A program made the position numbers and the translations under genes. The notes beneath the pieces were generated by a model. That model made no database searches. It saw nothing but the letters and a program-made list of their open reading frames with translations, and was not told where the DNA came from. Of a stretch of DNA of 6,073 bases, positions 5,135 through 6,073 are shown piece after piece. The first letter of the stretch is position 1. Each line of letters begins with the position of its first letter. The stretch covers positions 1 to 6,073 of the forward strand of contig JAILOS010000028.1 of NCBI GenBank assembly GCA_024690695.1. The letters are read 5' to 3'. The stretch is from Oscillospiraceae bacterium. Its GTDB lineage: Bacteria > Bacillota_A > Clostridia > Oscillospirales > Oscillospiraceae.

Positions 5135-5223
5135 GGAGCGGTATCGAAGTGGTCATAACGGGGCTGATTCGAAATCAGTTTGAGGGCAACCTCACGTGGG
5201 TTCGAATCCCACCCGCTCCGCCA
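5135..5223 (+). tRNA. tRNA-Ser (anticodon CGA), CCA encoded
   Basis: A complete class II cloverleaf can be folded. The acceptor is GGAGCGG/CCGCTCC (5135-5141/5213-5219) with discriminator G and genomic CCA (5221-5223). The anticodon stem is GCTGA/TCAGT (5163-5167/5175-5179) around the loop TTCGAAA, with anticodon CGA at 5170-5172 reading UCG. The long variable arm is TGAGG-GCAA-CCTCA (5181-5194) and the T arm is GTGGG/CCCAC with loop TTCGAAT (5196-5212). The long variable arm and anticodon establish serine identity. A terminator follows directly and an integrase gene lies 50 bp downstream, so this gene is also a candidate attachment site. Confidence 0.95.
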
Positions 5224-5270
5224 AACGCCAGTTTTCATGCGGTTTTGTCGCTTGGAAGCTGGCGTTTTTT
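5223..5270 (+). terminator. Rho-independent terminator of tRNA-Ser
   Basis: AAACGCCAG (5223-5231) pairs with CTGGCGTTT (5259-5267), and the stem can be extended by about six more pairs, two of them wobble. A run of six T follows (5265-5270). On the minus strand the same hairpin lies just beyond the integrase stop, with only a short T run, so it may serve weakly in both directions. Confidence 0.85.
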
Positions 5271-5272
5271 GC

Positions 5273-6073
5273 TTATTGGATCGCGGTCAGCGCACCTTTC
5301 AGGCCATTCACCATCGCGTCTGCCGAGGACAATTTGGAGTTGTAGTCCAGATGGGCATATACATTGGCTGTGGTCGAGAAGTCGCTGTGACCGAGCCACT
5401 CCTGGATCTGTTTCATCGGGACGCCGTTGGAGAGTAAAAGAGACGCGCAACTATGCCGGAGATCGTGGAAACGAATATGCCGCAGGTTGTTCTTGGCAAG
5501 CAGCTTCGAAAATGCTGAAGTGAGATAGTGCGGAGAAATCAGAGTTCCCATCTCGTCCACGCAGATGTAGTCCAGATACCGCTTGTCATAGCTTCTGCCG
5601 CATACGCGCCGGTATTCCTCCTGCTGCTTTTTGTGCGCTAACAGCTTTTCCTTAAAGGCTGGGACAAGGGGCAGCGTACGCATGCTGGATTTTGTTTTCG
5701 TGGTATCCTGGGCGATCTGAACGTGCTTGCCATTAAGGTTGCAGGATGTGACAGTATGGCGGATGGTAATGGTGTTGTTCTGAAAGTCAATCGCGCTCCA
5801 TTTCAGTCCAAGGGCTTCGCTTCTCCGCAGGCCGTAGAATGCACCAAGAAAAATCGGGATCTCAAGGCGAGTACCTTTTGCGGAAGTAAAGAGTTTTTGC
5901 ACCTCGTCGCTGTCATAAAAGCTGCCAATAAACCGATTCTTTTTGGGGCGCTCCACCTTGTCCGCAGGATTCGTTGGAATCAGGTCATTCTTTACGGCAT
6001 ATTTCAGAGCTTTATGGATATTGGCGTGGTAATGAATGACCGAGCTTGCTGAAACCCGTTTTAGCTGATCCAT
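5273..6073 (-). CDS. Tyrosine recombinase / integrase (N-terminus cut off by window edge)
   Basis: The frame is open to the right edge, and the 266 residues visible comprise the end of the core-binding domain (about 1-45) and the whole catalytic domain of a phage or Tn916-type integrase. The catalytic set is present: R83 in YGLRRSEALGL, K126 or K128 in TKTKSSMRTLPL, H203-x-x-R206 in HDLRHSCASLL, H229 in WLGHS and nucleophile Y239 in NVYAHLD. Such enzymes exchange strands through a covalent 3'-phosphotyrosine to insert or excise a circular element at an att site. The M at the edge is probably internal, because members of this family have a further N-terminal arm-binding and core-binding part (usually 350-400 residues in all). 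GC is about 50%, lower than clpB, which suggests acquired DNA. Its stop TAA (5273-5275) faces the tRNA-Ser terminator. The enzyme appears intact where visible. Confidence 0.95.
   Translation of the reverse strand: MDQLKRVSASSVIHYHANIHKALKYAVKNDLIPTNPADKVERPKKNRFIGSFYDSDEVQKLFTSAKGTRLEIPIFLGAFYGLRRSEALGLKWSAIDFQNNTITIRHTVTSCNLNGKHVQIAQDTTKTKSSMRTLPLVPAFKEKLLAHKKQQEEYRRVCGRSYDKRYLDYICVDEMGTLISPHYLTSAFSKLLAKNNLRHIRFHDLRHSCASLLLSNGVPMKQIQEWLGHSDFSTTANVYAHLDYNSKLSSADAMVNGLKGALTAIQ

Larger units (their letters stand above)
4981..6073. mobile_element. Left end of a putative tRNA-Ser-associated integrative element (right end outside window)
   Basis: The segment starts where the upstream tRNA-Ser homology stops. 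GC content falls from 49 of 70 bases (4871-4940) to 67 of 154 (4981-5134), and stays near 50% in sampled lines of the integrase gene against roughly 65-75% in clpB. It contains a complete tRNA-Ser and a tyrosine recombinase gene. The left border could instead lie inside the intact tRNA (5135-5223), which would be the more usual attL. I therefore hold the exact boundary as uncertain. Neither the far end nor any cargo is visible. Confidence 0.5.

Noticed and set aside
4624..5523. Plus-strand 299-codon frame crossing promoters and both tRNA sequences
   Set aside because: A real gene would not span two divergent promoters, a tRNA and its terminator; its composition resembles no protein family.
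5723..6052. Plus-strand frame inside the integrase gene
   Set aside because: It is antisense to catalytic-domain codons of a clear integrase and has no supporting motif.

Overview
The window looks like chromosomal DNA of a high-GC anaerobic member of the Clostridia (Bacillota), probably an Oscillospirales-like gut lineage. The reasons are a GC-rich ClpB of firmicute type, AGGAG ribosome binding sites, consensus sigma-A promoters (TTGACA-17-TAAGAT), a CCA-encoding tRNA, and an intergenic region packed with small palindromic repeats of a style I associate with such genomes. The taxon is inference only.

Layout. Positions 1-538 (+) hold the tail of a family 2 glycosyltransferase, translationally coupled by an ATGA overlap to a GtrA-family membrane protein, a typical cell-surface polysaccharide or lipid-linked-sugar pair. 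Positions 539-1400 carry no credible gene. They are a mosaic of hairpin repeats: two heptamer tracts near the ends, an inverted pair of a roughly 45-bp element, six stem-loops sharing a GCGTAGGGG edge but with different stem sequences, and a perfect 14-bp inverted repeat. Positions 1401-4724 (-) hold clpB, the disaggregase chaperone, preceded by a small gene for a protein with an N-terminal ribbon-helix-helix domain. Both are probably transcribed from one strong promoter at 4758-4786. Helically phased TTATATG-like repeats lie just upstream of that promoter, which suggests an autoregulated, RHH-controlled clpB operon. No CIRCE operator is visible.

From about 4860 the + strand carries a tRNA locus. 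A good promoter (4862-4890) drives a tRNA-Ser gene that is cut off exactly at the end of its anticodon loop (4941-4980). There GC content falls from about 70% to about 44%. After 154 bp of this low-GC DNA, which contains a second promoter with the same -35 region, comes a complete tRNA-Ser(CGA) (5135-5223) with a Rho-independent terminator. A tyrosine recombinase gene of about 50% GC follows on the - strand and runs off the right edge. The simplest reading is the left end of an integrative element at a tRNA-Ser gene. Either the element broke the native tRNA at the anticodon loop and brought a complete replacement, or two successive tRNA-targeting events occurred here.

Most notable observations: the half-tRNA/whole-tRNA/integrase junction, the RHH-clpB module with its phased operator-like repeats, the family of hairpins with conserved edges and variable but complementary arms, and the hairpin that places the clpB stop codon in its loop.
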